Source of the DNA: Thiobacter sp. AK1
GTDB lineage: Bacteria > Pseudomonadota > Gammaproteobacteria > Burkholderiales > Thiobacteraceae
Assembly: GCF_039822265.1 (NCBI RefSeq)
Contig: NZ_JBAJEX010000002.1
Coordinates: 248,001-312,000 of the forward strand
Reading direction: 5' to 3'
Length of the DNA stretch: 64,000 bases
The notes beneath the pieces are model-generated. The model did no database searches. It saw only the letters and a program-made list of their open reading frames with translations, and was not told the DNA's origin. Positions 18,276-26,722 of the stretch are shown in pieces. How positions within the stretch are numbered: position 1 is the first letter of the stretch; each line of letters starts with the position of its first letter. The position numbers and the translations under genes are program-made.

Positions 18276-19658
18276 TCATTCGTTCCACTCTGAACTGTCC
18301 AGTCCTTCGCTCGTTGGAAGGATGACGCTCACTTTGAGGCCGGCCTGCCGCGCTGCGTCGGCGAAATCGAAACGGATTGCCGCCCCCATGCGCCGGGCAA
18401 TCGTTTGCACGATGGCAAGTCCCAGCCCTGAGCCGATGGCTTCGCTTCCCGGCGCACGGTAGAAAGGATCGAAAACCCGCTCCCGTTCGGCCAAGGGAAT
18501 GCCGGGCCCCGTGTCCTGGATACCGAGTATGGCCTTGTTTGCGGCGACGTCCACGGAAAGATCGACACGCCCGTGCGGCGGCGTGTAGCGGATGGCGTTG
18601 TCCACCAGGTTCTTGACCAGGGTGACCAAGTCCATCTCGTCGGCCAGGATGCTCAGGTCCTGTGCGCCTTCGACGCCGATGTCGATCTGCTTGGCCTCAG
18701 CCAGCGGCAGGAGGTCCTCCAGCACGCGCCGGTAGACATGCGCCACGGAAACCCGCGACTTGGGCCGATCCGTGGCCGACTGCGCCTTCGCCAGGGCCAA
18801 CAATTGCTCCAGCAGGTTTTGGCCGCGCTCGATCCCCTGGCGCAAAGCCGTCAGTCGTTGGCGCGCCGCGGCGGACATTTCTGCATCGGCCAGCCGTTCC
18901 GCCTGCAGCGAAAGGGCGGTCAGCGGCGAACGCAGCTCGTGCGCGGCATCGGCCACGAAGCGACGTTGCGCTTCCATCGACTGGTGCACGCGGGCGAGTA
19001 GACGATTGATGGCCACGGCGAAGGGACGCACCTCGATCGGAAGATGACTTTCCTCGATGGGACGCAAGTCCTGCTCTGCCCGCTGATCGATTTGCTGGGA
19101 CAGCGCCGCAATGGGCTGGAACATCTTGCGCACCAGATCGGCAACGATCAGAACCAGCACCGGCACGAGAATCATGAAAGGCATCACCGTGCGCAGCGCC
19201 CCATCGCGGGCCATTTCATTGCGAAAGCCGGCTTCCTGGGCCACGGCGATGCGTTCGCCGGATTGCGTGGTCTTGACCAGCACGCGAAATGTCTCGCCGC
19301 CCACCTCGACCGTATGCAGACCGTCAGGCAGTGTCGGCGGCAGCGCAAGCCTGCCGCCTGCATCCACACCGGCCGCCGCGGGATTGGCCGCGCCCAGGGG
19401 CTGAACGATCACGCGCGATTCGTCGTCCACGTCCTTGGCCTGGTTTTCGTGCACCGGCGCTCGCGGTGACAGACGCTGATGGTCTACGAGCTGCGCCACC
19501 TGGCGCAATATTTCGTCCTGGAGTTCGTGGGCCTCGTCGAAGGCCGTTACGAACGAGAAGATGGCTGCGACGACGGCCACCACGAGGATGGCCAGCGACA
19601 GGGTGAAAGACAGCTTGAGCTGGACCGATTCGTTCAGGCGCGTTTTGAGACCATCCAT
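18276..19658 (-). CDS. Two-component sensor histidine kinase, QseC/PmrB type
   Basis: This 460-residue kinase has two transmembrane helices (about residues 18-38 and 158-176) flanking a periplasmic 2CSK-N-like domain that opens with DEAHELQDEILRQ. Linker, DHp and ATPase domains follow. The phosphoacceptor is His240 (AAHELRSPLTAL), and LVDNAIRYTP, DTGPGIP and GSGLGLAIV are the N, G1 and G2 boxes. Its start overlaps the response regulator by 25 bp. The upstream PepSY and four-repeat membrane genes suggest a metal or cation signal, but no metal-binding motif stands out. That part is inference. Confidence 0.88.
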   Translation of the reverse strand: MDGLKTRLNESVQLKLSFTLSLAILVVAVVAAIFSFVTAFDEAHELQDEILRQVAQLVDHQRLSPRAPVHENQAKDVDDESRVIVQPLGAANPAAAGVDAGGRLALPPTLPDGLHTVEVGGETFRVLVKTTQSGERIAVAQEAGFRNEMARDGALRTVMPFMILVPVLVLIVADLVRKMFQPIAALSQQIDQRAEQDLRPIEESHLPIEVRPFAVAINRLLARVHQSMEAQRRFVADAAHELRSPLTALSLQAERLADAEMSAAARQRLTALRQGIERGQNLLEQLLALAKAQSATDRPKSRVSVAHVYRRVLEDLLPLAEAKQIDIGVEGAQDLSILADEMDLVTLVKNLVDNAIRYTPPHGRVDLSVDVAANKAILGIQDTGPGIPLAERERVFDPFYRAPGSEAIGSGLGLAIVQTIARRMGAAIRFDFADAARQAGLKVSVILPTSEGLDSSEWNE

Positions 19659-20299
19659 CCCACTCCCCTGACGTTCTTGATGATGTCACTGCCCAGCTTG
19701 CGCCGGAGTGCGTGGATCAGATATTCGACTGCATTGCTTTCCACCTCTTCCCCCCAGCCGTAGATGCGGTCTTCCAATTCACTCCGGGAGAGAATGGCGC
19801 CAGGGCGCAGCAAAAGGGCTTGCAACAGGGCGAACTCGCGGTTCGACAGTTGCACGGGCGGACCGCCACGGACGCAGGCTTCTTTGGTCACCGGGTCGAG
19901 GGTCACCACGCCGTTCGTCAGAACGGGTCCCGCCGCACCCCCTTTGCGCCGCAGCACCGCGCGCATCCTGGCCAGCAGCTCCGCCATCTGGAACGGTTTG
20001 GACACATAGTCGTCGGCCCCGCCGTCCAGACCGCGCAGACGGTCATCGAGCCCATCGCGCGCGGTAATGATGACCAGGGGAACGGCGTTGCCCTGGGCGC
20101 GGATGCCGGACAGCACCGCCAGCCCATCCTTGCCCGGCAGCCCCAGGTCGAGCAGCACCAGGTCGTAGTGCTGGGACGCAAGCGTCCTGAGGGCGGTCGG
20201 ACCATCCTTCACCCAGTCCACGGCATAAGACGCATCTTTCAATGCGCCCTGAATCGCATCGCCGATCATGGCATCGTCTTCGACCAGCAATACCCGCAT
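19634..20299 (-). CDS. OmpR-family response regulator, QseB/PmrA type
   Basis: This 221-residue regulator has a receiver with acidic pocket Glu7-Asp8-Asp9, phosphoacceptor Asp51 (VLLDLGLPG) and conserved Lys101 (SKPF). The C-terminal winged helix reads LSNREFALLQALL, then NAVEYLIHALRRKLG and VRGVGWMV. It is encoded immediately ahead of its cognate kinase, overlapping it by 25 bp. The gene lies downstream of the four-repeat membrane protein with a 149-bp gap, so it may have its own promoter. Confidence 0.92.
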   Translation of the reverse strand: MRVLLVEDDAMIGDAIQGALKDASYAVDWVKDGPTALRTLASQHYDLVLLDLGLPGKDGLAVLSGIRAQGNAVPLVIITARDGLDDRLRGLDGGADDYVSKPFQMAELLARMRAVLRRKGGAAGPVLTNGVVTLDPVTKEACVRGGPPVQLSNREFALLQALLLRPGAILSRSELEDRIYGWGEEVESNAVEYLIHALRRKLGSDIIKNVRGVGWMVSKRA

Positions 20300-20448
20300 C
20301 TCGCCCCCTTCATCCCTTCAATGTGCCGTGCCGGCGGCCCGCTGCCGGAATAGCAGGATCGCGGTCAGCATGAAGGCCAGCCGGCGACTGCGCCAGAGAA
20401 GGAATACGGTTTGAGCATGTCTTTACGCCTTGTGCAGGACCAAGACTT

Positions 20449-21231
20449 TCATTCGGCCAGCCGGGGCGCGCGCCGCCCATTCAGTGCGACCTGGTCGGCC
20501 CCCACCAACAGCACGATGACCGTGAGGAACAAGGCGCTCGTCCACAGCGTCCCCAAGCCGAGACCACCATAGGTCTTGGCCTGTGTGAGCCAATCGCCAA
20601 GTGCCGCACCGAAGGGGCGGGTCAGGATGTAGCCGATCCAGAAGGTCAGCACGGCATTGCCGCCCATACGCCAGGCTACATACGTGACGCCGATCAGCGC
20701 ACCGAAGGCAGCTGCGCCGCGGATGAATCCCAAGCCCAAGGCTTCCGTCGCCAAATCACCCGCAGCCGTGCCCAGGGCGAAGGTGCAGAGGATCGCAGCC
20801 CAGTAGAACAGCTCGCGGCGGCGTGTCACGATGTGGTGGATGGACAGCGTGCCCTCGACCCGGTGCCAGACGTAGAAGATCGCCGCGAGGCCTGCCGCGA
20901 AGACCGGCGTGCTGATATATAGACTCACGCCCAAACCGTCGGTGAGCAGATCGGTGATCTGGGTGCCGACCACGCTGACCAGTACCACCGTGAGCCAATA
21001 AATCCAAGGAGTGTAACGACGGGTGCGCAGTTGCGCAAATAAAGCCACGGCGAGCAAAGCGACCATCATGGTGCGCGTCAGTCCTTGGCCCAAACCTGCG
21101 TTCAGCGCCAGGAAATCGGCTCCGGTCTCGCCCACCGTCGTGGACAGGATCTTGATGATCCAGAACGCCAATGTGATTTCCGGAACCTTGTTGAGCCAGA
21201 TGTTGCTAGCGCGCGCGGGGAATGTGTCCAT
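20449..21231 (-). CDS. Polytopic membrane protein of the COG4705 type with four internal repeats
   Basis: This 260-residue inner-membrane protein has about seven or eight hydrophobic segments. Four repeats share Gly, Asp and a following Gly-Leu-Gly: TTVGETGADFLA (31-42), VVGTQITDLLTD (87-98), ALGTAAGDLATE (152-163) and PFGAALGDWLTQ (206-217). Such fourfold symmetry with buried Asp suggests a cation-binding or transport role. That is inference; the family is uncharacterised. ATG 21231 is preferred over an in-frame TTG at 21246 because an AAAGGA ribosome-binding site lies just upstream. It sits between a PepSY gene and a two-component system on one strand. Confidence 0.75.
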   Translation of the reverse strand: MDTFPARASNIWLNKVPEITLAFWIIKILSTTVGETGADFLALNAGLGQGLTRTMMVALLAVALFAQLRTRRYTPWIYWLTVVLVSVVGTQITDLLTDGLGVSLYISTPVFAAGLAAIFYVWHRVEGTLSIHHIVTRRRELFYWAAILCTFALGTAAGDLATEALGLGFIRGAAAFGALIGVTYVAWRMGGNAVLTFWIGYILTRPFGAALGDWLTQAKTYGGLGLGTLWTSALFLTVIVLLVGADQVALNGRRAPRLAE

Positions 21232-21394
21232 GGGTTGTCCTTTCAATTGGAGCGGGTGGATCTATAAGCGAGACGGGTTGACGCAAGCAGCGCCTCGAGG
21301 GCAAGGCGACCGGCCTCACTGGGTCGGCCTGGCAGCGGGCGCTGCGCGGGCGTCAAGCCCAAAAAGCTCGGGTGGAGGGCTTGCCAGACATGAA

Positions 21395-21427
21395 GGCCGG
21401 ATCGCCCCAGGAAAGAACGATCCGGCC
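21395..21427 (-). terminator. Stem-loop between the PepSY gene and the four-repeat membrane gene
   Basis: GGCCGGATCG (21395-21404) and CGATCCGGCC (21418-21427) pair perfectly around a 13-base loop, 14 bases past the PepSY stop on the minus strand. Only a short T-poor tail follows, so it may attenuate or protect the 3' end rather than fully terminate. Confidence 0.5.
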
Positions 21428-21441
21428 CGCCTGTCGCAGGA

Positions 21442-21777
21442 TCAGTCCTGCGCGTCGTGCTCATCATCGTGGTCCGCCTTGTCCTCGGCGGACGCGATGA
21501 CGGTTCCCTTGTCGGCATCGACCCGGACATCGAAGACCTTGGCGCCGCTGACGACTTCCACGTCGTAGATCCAGCCCTGTTTCGAGTTCTCGTACTCGGC
21601 GCGGGAAGCCTTGCCGTTGACGTGTCGCTCGGCTGCAGTCACGGCCTGGGTCAGGGAAATTTTGGCCTTGCCGATGGCCAAGGCGTCGTTTTCCACGCCG
21701 CCGTTGGTGGCGTAGGCCACGGCACCCGTGCCCGCAAGGGCGACAACCAGAAGGGAAAGTGTGGTGTAGCGGTTCAT
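21442..21777 (-). CDS. Small secreted PepSY-domain protein
   Basis: This 111-residue protein has a signal peptide (hydrophobic run to about residue 23, ending AVAYA) and one PepSY domain: ISLTQAVTAAERHVNG, then WIYDVEVVSGAKVFDVRVDADKGTVI. The C-terminal tail is rich in Asp, Glu and His (DKADHDDEHDAQD) and could bind metal ions. The TTTTGGAGATACATC leader supplies a good GGAG ribosome-binding site. Small PepSY proteins of this kind often sit beside membrane proteins and QseBC/PmrAB-like regulators, as here. They are thought to modulate periplasmic sensing, and the role in this strain is unknown. Confidence 0.85.
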   Translation of the reverse strand: MNRYTTLSLLVVALAGTGAVAYATNGGVENDALAIGKAKISLTQAVTAAERHVNGKASRAEYENSKQGWIYDVEVVSGAKVFDVRVDADKGTVIASAEDKADHDDEHDAQD

Positions 21778-22165
21778 GATGTATCTCCAAAAAAGCGTGC
21801 AGGGATTTGCACGACGCAGACACTACGCGGCTTGACTTAGCTGATACTGAGCCGGATCGGCCGGAGATGCTGAGCAGGCGCGACAGACACCGTCACGTGG
21901 CTCGGCAATGGCGCGCGGGCGGGAACGCGGGTTATTCGCTGGCAGCGATGCCCCAAGGCGCCCGGGGGACGGTGAACGACGCGGTGGGGTACGGGTCGCT
22001 TTTTGGCGGCGATCAGCCGCCACCTAGGCCAGGCAAAACGGTTAGCCCAGGTCGCGCCGTATTGGGACGATTTCAGCGCCTGTCGTGAGCCGTTTATAGT
22101 CCGCCGGAGGCTTAATCATCCACATGCCCCCGGATGCAAGCGGATCGTCGTGGATGATAGCGGAA
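21778..22165. other. Stretch without a recognisable gene
   Basis: No frame here has convincing codon use or similarity; a 93-codon plus-strand frame from 21807 looks spurious. It must carry the promoter of the PepSY gene (minus strand). Two structures are visible: a 7-bp hairpin TGGCGGC/GCCGCCA near 22003-22021, and a perfect 9-bp inverted repeat ATCATCCAC (22115-22123) / GTGGATGAT (22150-22158) separated by 26 bp. Confidence 0.5.
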
Positions 22166-22211
22166 CAAAAAAGGCCGCAAAGCGTTGATTTCTCATTGCT
22201 TCACGGCCTTT
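22166..22211 (-). terminator. Rho-independent terminator of the tRNA-Ala gene
   Basis: On the minus strand AAAGGCCG pairs with CGGCCTTT (22170-22177 with 22204-22211), with extra pairing inside, and a run of Ts follows (complement of 22167-22172). It lies 24 bases past the tRNA 3' end. Confidence 0.75.
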
Positions 22212-22235
22212 GGTGGACGACTGCGGAAGGGTTTT

Positions 22236-22311
<76 letters not shown>

Positions 22312-22324
22312 ACGCGAAGCTGCC

Positions 22325-22353
22325 ATTTTATGGGCAAAGGAGGCGCGCGTAAA
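22325..22353 (-). promoter_or_regulatory. Sigma-70-type promoter of tRNA-Ala
   Basis: On the minus strand TTTACG (22348-22353) is followed after 17 bp by TAAAAT (22325-22330), placing the transcription start a few bases ahead of the mature tRNA. Spacing and position are ideal; the match is by consensus only. Confidence 0.6.
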
Positions 22354-22428
22354 TGCCGGCTCGGGATCTGTTATGATGACGGCACGCCCGCACGGGCGGC
22401 AGTTCAAACCACCAAAAGGAGACAGCAC

Positions 22429-22875
22429 ATGCACAAGCATCACGTTTGGACCAGGGCGTTTTTACGTTCGGTATTTGTGGGACTGGCGCTTCTGGCCTTC
22501 GCCGGTTGCGCCCAGCAGGCGCCGAAGCCGGAAAAGCCGGGCTTCGTCATCCAGGTCAGCGACAACGATCCGGCGAAATGGAATCTCGCCCTCAATAACG
22601 CCAAGAACGTGCAGAAGGATCTTGGGGCGGACAAGGCCGAGGTGGAAATCGTGGCATACGGGCCGGGCCTGAACATGCTCAAAGCGGAGTCGGAAGTAGC
22701 CAACCGCATCCAAGATGCGCTGAAGGATGGAGTCAAGGTCGTTGCCTGCGGCAACACCATGAAGGGCATGAAGCTTGAGAAGGCAGACTTGGTACCGGGG
22801 GTGGCGGTCGTGAAGGCGGGTGTGCTGGAGATCGGCGAGAAGCAGCGGGCTGGTTGGACTTACATTCGTCCCTGA
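22429..22875 (+). CDS. DsrE-family lipoprotein
   Basis: This 148-residue exported protein has a signal peptide ending in lipobox FAGC (Cys about residue 27), then a DsrE/DsrF-like domain (FVIQVSDNDPAKWNLALNN, VEIVAYGPGLNML, VKVVACGNTMKG). The single Cys in VACGNT is at the position conserved in many family members. Cytoplasmic DsrE proteins carry sulfur, but periplasmic lipid-anchored relatives are of unknown function. ATG 22429 follows an AAAAGGAGA ribosome-binding site. The gene stands alone, converging on lgt with a shared terminator. Confidence 0.85.
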   Translation: MHKHHVWTRAFLRSVFVGLALLAFAGCAQQAPKPEKPGFVIQVSDNDPAKWNLALNNAKNVQKDLGADKAEVEIVAYGPGLNMLKAESEVANRIQDALKDGVKVVACGNTMKGMKLEKADLVPGVAVVKAGVLEIGEKQRAGWTYIRP

Positions 22876-22891
22876 TGCAGCCAGCCCACGG

Positions 22892-22919
22892 AAAAAGCCA
22901 GCCTCGTGCTGGCTTTTTT
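22892..22919. terminator. Bidirectional terminator between the DsrE-like gene and lgt
   Basis: AAAAAGCCAGC (22892-22902) pairs with GCTGGCTTTTT (22908-22918) around a 5-base loop. The A and T runs on the two sides let it work for both converging genes; it abuts the lgt stop. Confidence 0.85.
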
Positions 22920-23695
22920 CATGGGCGACGCGCCCAGACCAGCAGCAGCACGCCGGCGATAATCATGGGCAGGGACAGCCACTGGCCCATGGACAGGCCC
23001 AAGGCCAGCGTGCCCAGGAAGCGATCCGGTTCACGGGTGAATTCCACGAGAAACCGGACGGTGCCGTAGCCGATGAGGAACGCCGCGGAGAGCGTCCCTT
23101 TCGGCTGTGGCTTGCGTGCAAGCCACCACAAGATGAGGAACAGGACAAGCCCCTCCAGGGCGAATTCATAGAGTTGGGAGGGATGCCGTGGGGTGCCGTC
23201 CACTTGGGGGAAGATCATGGCCCAGGGCACATCCGTGGGACGGCCCCACAGCTCGCCGTTGATGAAGTTGCCGATGCGTCCCGCGCCCAACCCCAAGGGC
23301 ACGAGCGGTGCGATGAAGTCCGTGACCGCCAGCCACGACAAGCCATGCCGCCGGGCGAAGATCAGCATGGCTGCCGCCACCCCGAGTAAGCCGCCGTGGA
23401 AGCTCATGCCCCCCTCCCACACCCGCAAAATGGCCAAGGGATCGGCCAGATAGTCCCCCGGCTTGTAAAAGAACACATACCCCAGCCGGCCTCCCAGCAC
23501 CACGCCCAGCACGCCGTAGAACAGCACGTCGTCGAGCATCTTCTCGTTCCAGCCGGTCCAGGGCTGGTGCCGGATGCGCCAGCGTCCCAGCAGCAAGACG
23601 AATGCGAAGGCAAGCAAATACATGAGGCCATACCAGCGAATGGCCAGGGGACCGAGATGGATGGCAACGGGATCGAACTGGGGATGGACCAACAT
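22919..23695 (-). CDS. lgt: Prolipoprotein diacylglyceryl transferase
   Basis: This 258-residue inner-membrane enzyme moves the diacylglyceryl group of phosphatidylglycerol onto the lipobox Cys of prolipoproteins. Seven hydrophobic segments are visible. The family signature appears as [10 protein letters not shown], then MSFHGGLLG and [14 protein letters not shown] with the essential Arg, and HPSQLYE near the C-terminus. The length is standard. It diverges from ilvD across a 99-bp gap that holds both promoters. The window encodes several lipoproteins (PrsT, PilP, the DsrE-like protein, the substrate-binding protein) that would be its substrates. Confidence 0.95.
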   Translation of the reverse strand: MLVHPQFDPVAIHLGPLAIRWYGLMYLLAFAFVLLLGRWRIRHQPWTGWNEKMLDDVLFYGVLGVVLGGRLGYVFFYKPGDYLADPLAILRVWEGGMSFHGGLLGVAAAMLIFARRHGLSWLAVTDFIAPLVPLGLGAGRIGNFINGELWGRPTDVPWAMIFPQVDGTPRHPSQLYEFALEGLVLFLILWWLARKPQPKGTLSAAFLIGYGTVRFLVEFTREPDRFLGTLALGLSMGQWLSLPMIIAGVLLLVWARRP

Positions 23696-23729
23696 GCGAG
23701 GGCACCGGGTTTTGTTTAGAATCGGCGAT

Positions 23730-23773
23730 TATACTGAAGCCTCTTTTCTTGCCGACGCCCGCTCGTGCGGGCG
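23730..23773 (+). promoter_or_regulatory. Possible ilvD promoter -10 and leader hairpin
   Basis: TATACT (23730-23735) is a good -10 but no strong -35 lies at the right distance. Downstream, CGCCCGC (23756-23762) and GCGGGCG (23767-23773) form a perfect 7-bp stem with a TCGT tetraloop, ending 21 bases before the ilvD start and ahead of its GGAG site. Confidence 0.35.
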
Positions 23774-23794
23774 CCGCCGTCTTTGGAGAAGACC

Positions 23795-25648
23795 ATGCCC
23801 CGCTACCGTTCCTGGACCACGACCCACGGCCGCAACATGGCCGGCGCCCGCGCCCTGTGGCGCGCCACCGGCATGAAGGAGACCGACTGGGACAAACCCA
23901 TCATCGCCATCGCCAATTCCTTCACCCAGTTCGTGCCGGGCCACGTGCACCTGAAGGATCTGGGTCAACTCGTAGCCGCCGAGATCGAGAAGGCGGGTGG
24001 CGTAGCCAAGGAGTTCAACACCATCGCTGTCGATGACGGCATCGCCATGGGTCATGGCGGCATGCTCTATTCGCTGCCTTCGCGGGAGCTGATCGCCGAT
24101 TCGGTGGAATACATGGTGAACGCCCATTGCGCCGATGCGCTGGTGTGCATTTCCAATTGCGACAAAATCACCCCGGGCATGCTCATGGCGGCGATGCGCC
24201 TTAACATTCCCACGGTGTTTGTCTCCGGTGGTCCGATGGAGGCAGGCAAGGCGGTGCTGCACGGCAAGATGGTGAAGCTGGATCTGGTGGATGCCATGGT
24301 GGCCGCAGCCAATCCAGCGGAAAGCGACGAGGACGTGCAGATCACGGAACGGTCCGCCTGCCCCACCTGTGGCTCCTGTTCCGGCATGTTCACCGCCAAC
24401 TCCATGAACTGCCTGACCGAGGCGCTTGGTCTTGCTCTGCCGGGCAATGGCTCGCTTGTGGCCACCCATGCCGACCGCAAGCGCCTGTTCATCGAGGCTG
24501 GGCGCCTGATCGTGGCGCTTGCCCGCGCCTGGTACGAACGCGACGATGCCAGCGTGTTGCCTCGTTCCATCGCCACCTTCGAGGCCTTCGAGAACGCCAT
24601 CGCCCTGGACATCGCCATGGGTGGTTCCACCAATACCGTGCTGCACCTGCTGGCGGCGGCGCGGGAAGGCGGCGTCGATTTCAGCATGAAGGACATCGAT
24701 CGCCTATCGCGCAAGGTGCCCCATCTGGCCAAGGTGGCGCCCGCCACACAGCAGTATCACATGGAGGATGTACATCGTGCTGGGGGCGTGATGCGCATCC
24801 TGGGCGAGCTCGACCGTGCCGGACTCATCCACCGCGACGTCCCCACGGTGCACAGCCCCACCCTGGGCGATGCCCTGGAACACTGGGACATTCGCCGCAC
24901 CCGCGACGAGAAGGTGTTGGAGTTCTACCGCGCCGCGCCCGGCAACGTGCCCACCACCGTCGCCTTCTCCCAGAACAAGCGCTACGAAAGCCTCGACACC
25001 GACGTGATCAACGGCTGTGTGCGCGATGTGGCCCACGCCTATTCCCGGGACGGCGGGCTGGCCGTGCTCTACGGCAATCTGGCGCAAGAGGGCTGCATCG
25101 TCAAGACCGCGGGCGTGGATGCGAGCATTCTCACGTTCTCCGGGCCGGCGCGCATCTTCGAAAGCCAGGAAGATGCGGTGGACGCCATCCTGGGCGACCG
25201 CATCAAGCCGGGCGAGGTGGTGATTATCCGCTACGAAGGCCCACGCGGGGGACCCGGCATGCAGGAGATGCTCTACCCCACCTCCTATCTCAAATCCAAG
25301 GGGCTGGGCAAGCTCTGTGCCCTCATCACGGACGGTCGCTTCTCCGGCGGCACCTCGGGCCTATCCATCGGCCATGTCTCCCCGGAGGCCGCGGAAGGTG
25401 GTAACCTCGGCCTGGTGGAAGAAGGCGACATCATCGACATCGACATTCCCCAGCGCAGCATCCATCTCCGTGTAAGCGAGGAGGAACTCCATCGCCGGCG
25501 TGTGGCGATGGAGGCGCGCGGCGCCAAGGCCTGGCAGCCGGTGGCGCGTAATCGCATCGTGTCGGCGGCCCTTCAGGCCTATGCGGCGCTCACCACCTCG
25601 GCCGCGAAGGGGGCGGTGCGCGATGTGGAACAACTCAAGCGCAGGTGA
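23795..25648 (+). CDS. ilvD: Dihydroxy-acid dehydratase
   Basis: This 617-residue iron-sulfur enzyme makes the 2-keto acids that lead to valine, leucine and isoleucine. It is nearly colinear with E. coli IlvD over its whole length. It starts [21 protein letters not shown] and carries CDKITPGM and [18 protein letters not shown] with the cluster cysteines, then [20 protein letters not shown] near the C-terminus. ATG 23795 has GGAG 7 nt upstream; an in-frame GTG/ATG further upstream is not needed. It is first in a run of four genes ending at 28245. Confidence 0.97.
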   Translation: MPRYRSWTTTHGRNMAGARALWRATGMKETDWDKPIIAIANSFTQFVPGHVHLKDLGQLVAAEIEKAGGVAKEFNTIAVDDGIAMGHGGMLYSLPSRELIADSVEYMVNAHCADALVCISNCDKITPGMLMAAMRLNIPTVFVSGGPMEAGKAVLHGKMVKLDLVDAMVAAANPAESDEDVQITERSACPTCGSCSGMFTANSMNCLTEALGLALPGNGSLVATHADRKRLFIEAGRLIVALARAWYERDDASVLPRSIATFEAFENAIALDIAMGGSTNTVLHLLAAAREGGVDFSMKDIDRLSRKVPHLAKVAPATQQYHMEDVHRAGGVMRILGELDRAGLIHRDVPTVHSPTLGDALEHWDIRRTRDEKVLEFYRAAPGNVPTTVAFSQNKRYESLDTDVINGCVRDVAHAYSRDGGLAVLYGNLAQEGCIVKTAGVDASILTFSGPARIFESQEDAVDAILGDRIKPGEVVIIRYEGPRGGPGMQEMLYPTSYLKSKGLGKLCALITDGRFSGGTSGLSIGHVSPEAAEGGNLGLVEEGDIIDIDIPQRSIHLRVSEEELHRRRVAMEARGAKAWQPVARNRIVSAALQAYAALTTSAAKGAVRDVEQLKRR

Positions 25649-25653
25649 GGCGC

Positions 25654-26208
25654 ATGCGTTCGCTTTTGACTGTCACCCTACTCACCTTGTGCGGGTGGGC
25701 GCTGGCCGCGCAACAGGTGGAAATCATCAACCCGGAGACGGGACTCAAGAGCTGGAAGAAGCTGGACCGGGGCTTCAGCATCGAGCTGGTGCAGATCTTG
25801 CCGGAGTTCGTCGAAGCGACCTACGCCTCGCGCGACCTGCCGCGCGCCCTTTATGCCAGCATGAAGGGCTATTGCATCTTTGGCACGGTAGTGCGCAACG
25901 AATCGGATGCGCCCCTGTCCTACCGCGTGGCCGAGTGGCGCTACGTCACCCGTGACGGCAAGCGCCACCGGCTGCGCACCAAATCGGAGTGGATCGCGGT
26001 GTGGAGGAAGCTGGGCGCGGACTTCAGCTACTCCATCCTGCCGGATGACATCGAATTCGACGTGGGCGACTGGGCCCAGGGCTTCACAACCCCGAAGATT
26101 GCGCCGGGCACGCGGTTCGATCTCATCTACACATGGAGGCAACATGGCAAGATCCTTACCGGAAAGCTGGAAAATCTCGAATGTCCGCAAGGCTCTGGCC
26201 TGCGCTAG
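25654..26208 (+). CDS. Unknown secreted protein
   Basis: This 184-residue protein has a signal peptide (MRSLLTVTLLTLCGWALA) and a mature part dominated by beta-type sequence (CIFGTVVRNES, then FSYSILPDDIEFDVGDWAQGF). I do not recognise the family. ATG 25654 is chosen; a GTG at 25645 overlapping the ilvD stop (GTGA) is an equal alternative adding three residues. The next gene starts 65 bp before this one ends, so translation of the two is probably linked. Confidence 0.7.
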   Translation: MRSLLTVTLLTLCGWALAAQQVEIINPETGLKSWKKLDRGFSIELVQILPEFVEATYASRDLPRALYASMKGYCIFGTVVRNESDAPLSYRVAEWRYVTRDGKRHRLRTKSEWIAVWRKLGADFSYSILPDDIEFDVGDWAQGFTTPKIAPGTRFDLIYTWRQHGKILTGKLENLECPQGSGLR

Positions 26209-26722
26209 TCTGGCGCTGGCTGCCCTGCTCACTGGGGCCGCCCAGGCTCAGACCCAGCTCCCTGAACTCACCCATCGGCTCACGCCACTCAATCCGCGTC
26301 CGGCAGCGCCGGACTTCGCCTTCAAGGATTTGGACGGCAGACTGCAACGGCTGTCGGATTATCGGGGCAAGGTGGTCCTGGTCAACTTCTGGGCCACCTG
26401 GTGTCCGCCGTGCCGGCGTGAAATGCCTTCGCTGGAACGCCTACACCAGCGGCTCAAGGATGCGCCTTTCACCGTTCTCGCGGTGGACCAGATGGAAAAT
26501 TTCGATCTGGTGTTCGCCTTTACCGGCCAGCTCGATCCCGCGCCCAGCTTCCCCATCCTCCTCGACAGCGACGGCAAGAGCGCTCAAGCCTGGGGCGTGA
26601 AGGGCCTGCCCGCAAGCTTCCTGGTGGACAAGCATGGGCGCATCGCCTACCGCGCCATGGGTGGACGCGAGTTCGACCATCCGGAGATCGAGAAGCGAGT
26701 GCGAGAGCTAATCGCAGAATGA
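26144..26722 (+). CDS. TlpA/ResA-like periplasmic thioredoxin-fold protein
   Basis: This 192-residue protein has a signal peptide to about residue 35 (LLTGAAQAQ). The redox domain reads AAPDFAFKDLDG, then WATWCPPC with Cys87 and Cys90, and the cis-Pro loop GLPASFLVD. TlpA-like proteins reduce periplasmic disulfides, often for cytochrome c or oxidase maturation. ATG 26144 has a TGGAGG ribosome-binding site and lies inside the previous gene. The end overlaps the methyltransferase gene by 4 bp (ATGA). Confidence 0.85.
   Translation: MARSLPESWKISNVRKALACASLALAALLTGAAQAQTQLPELTHRLTPLNPRPAAPDFAFKDLDGRLQRLSDYRGKVVLVNFWATWCPPCRREMPSLERLHQRLKDAPFTVLAVDQMENFDLVFAFTGQLDPAPSFPILLDSDGKSAQAWGVKGLPASFLVDKHGRIAYRAMGGREFDHPEIEKRVRELIAE

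Noticed and set aside
20320-20425. A minus-strand open stretch encoding a hydrophobic peptide (LAFMLTAILLF) between the four-repeat membrane gene and the response regulator
   Set aside because: No proper start codon in frame; the only upstream ATG is in another frame and stops after 17 codons.
21807-22088. A 93-codon plus-strand frame
   Set aside because: No ribosome-binding site, no similarity, and composition typical of non-coding GC-rich sequence.
23729-24646. A 305-codon minus-strand open frame opposite ilvD
   Set aside because: It mirrors codon bias of ilvD, which is nearly colinear with E. coli IlvD; low-complexity and His/Gly-rich, with no recognisable domain.
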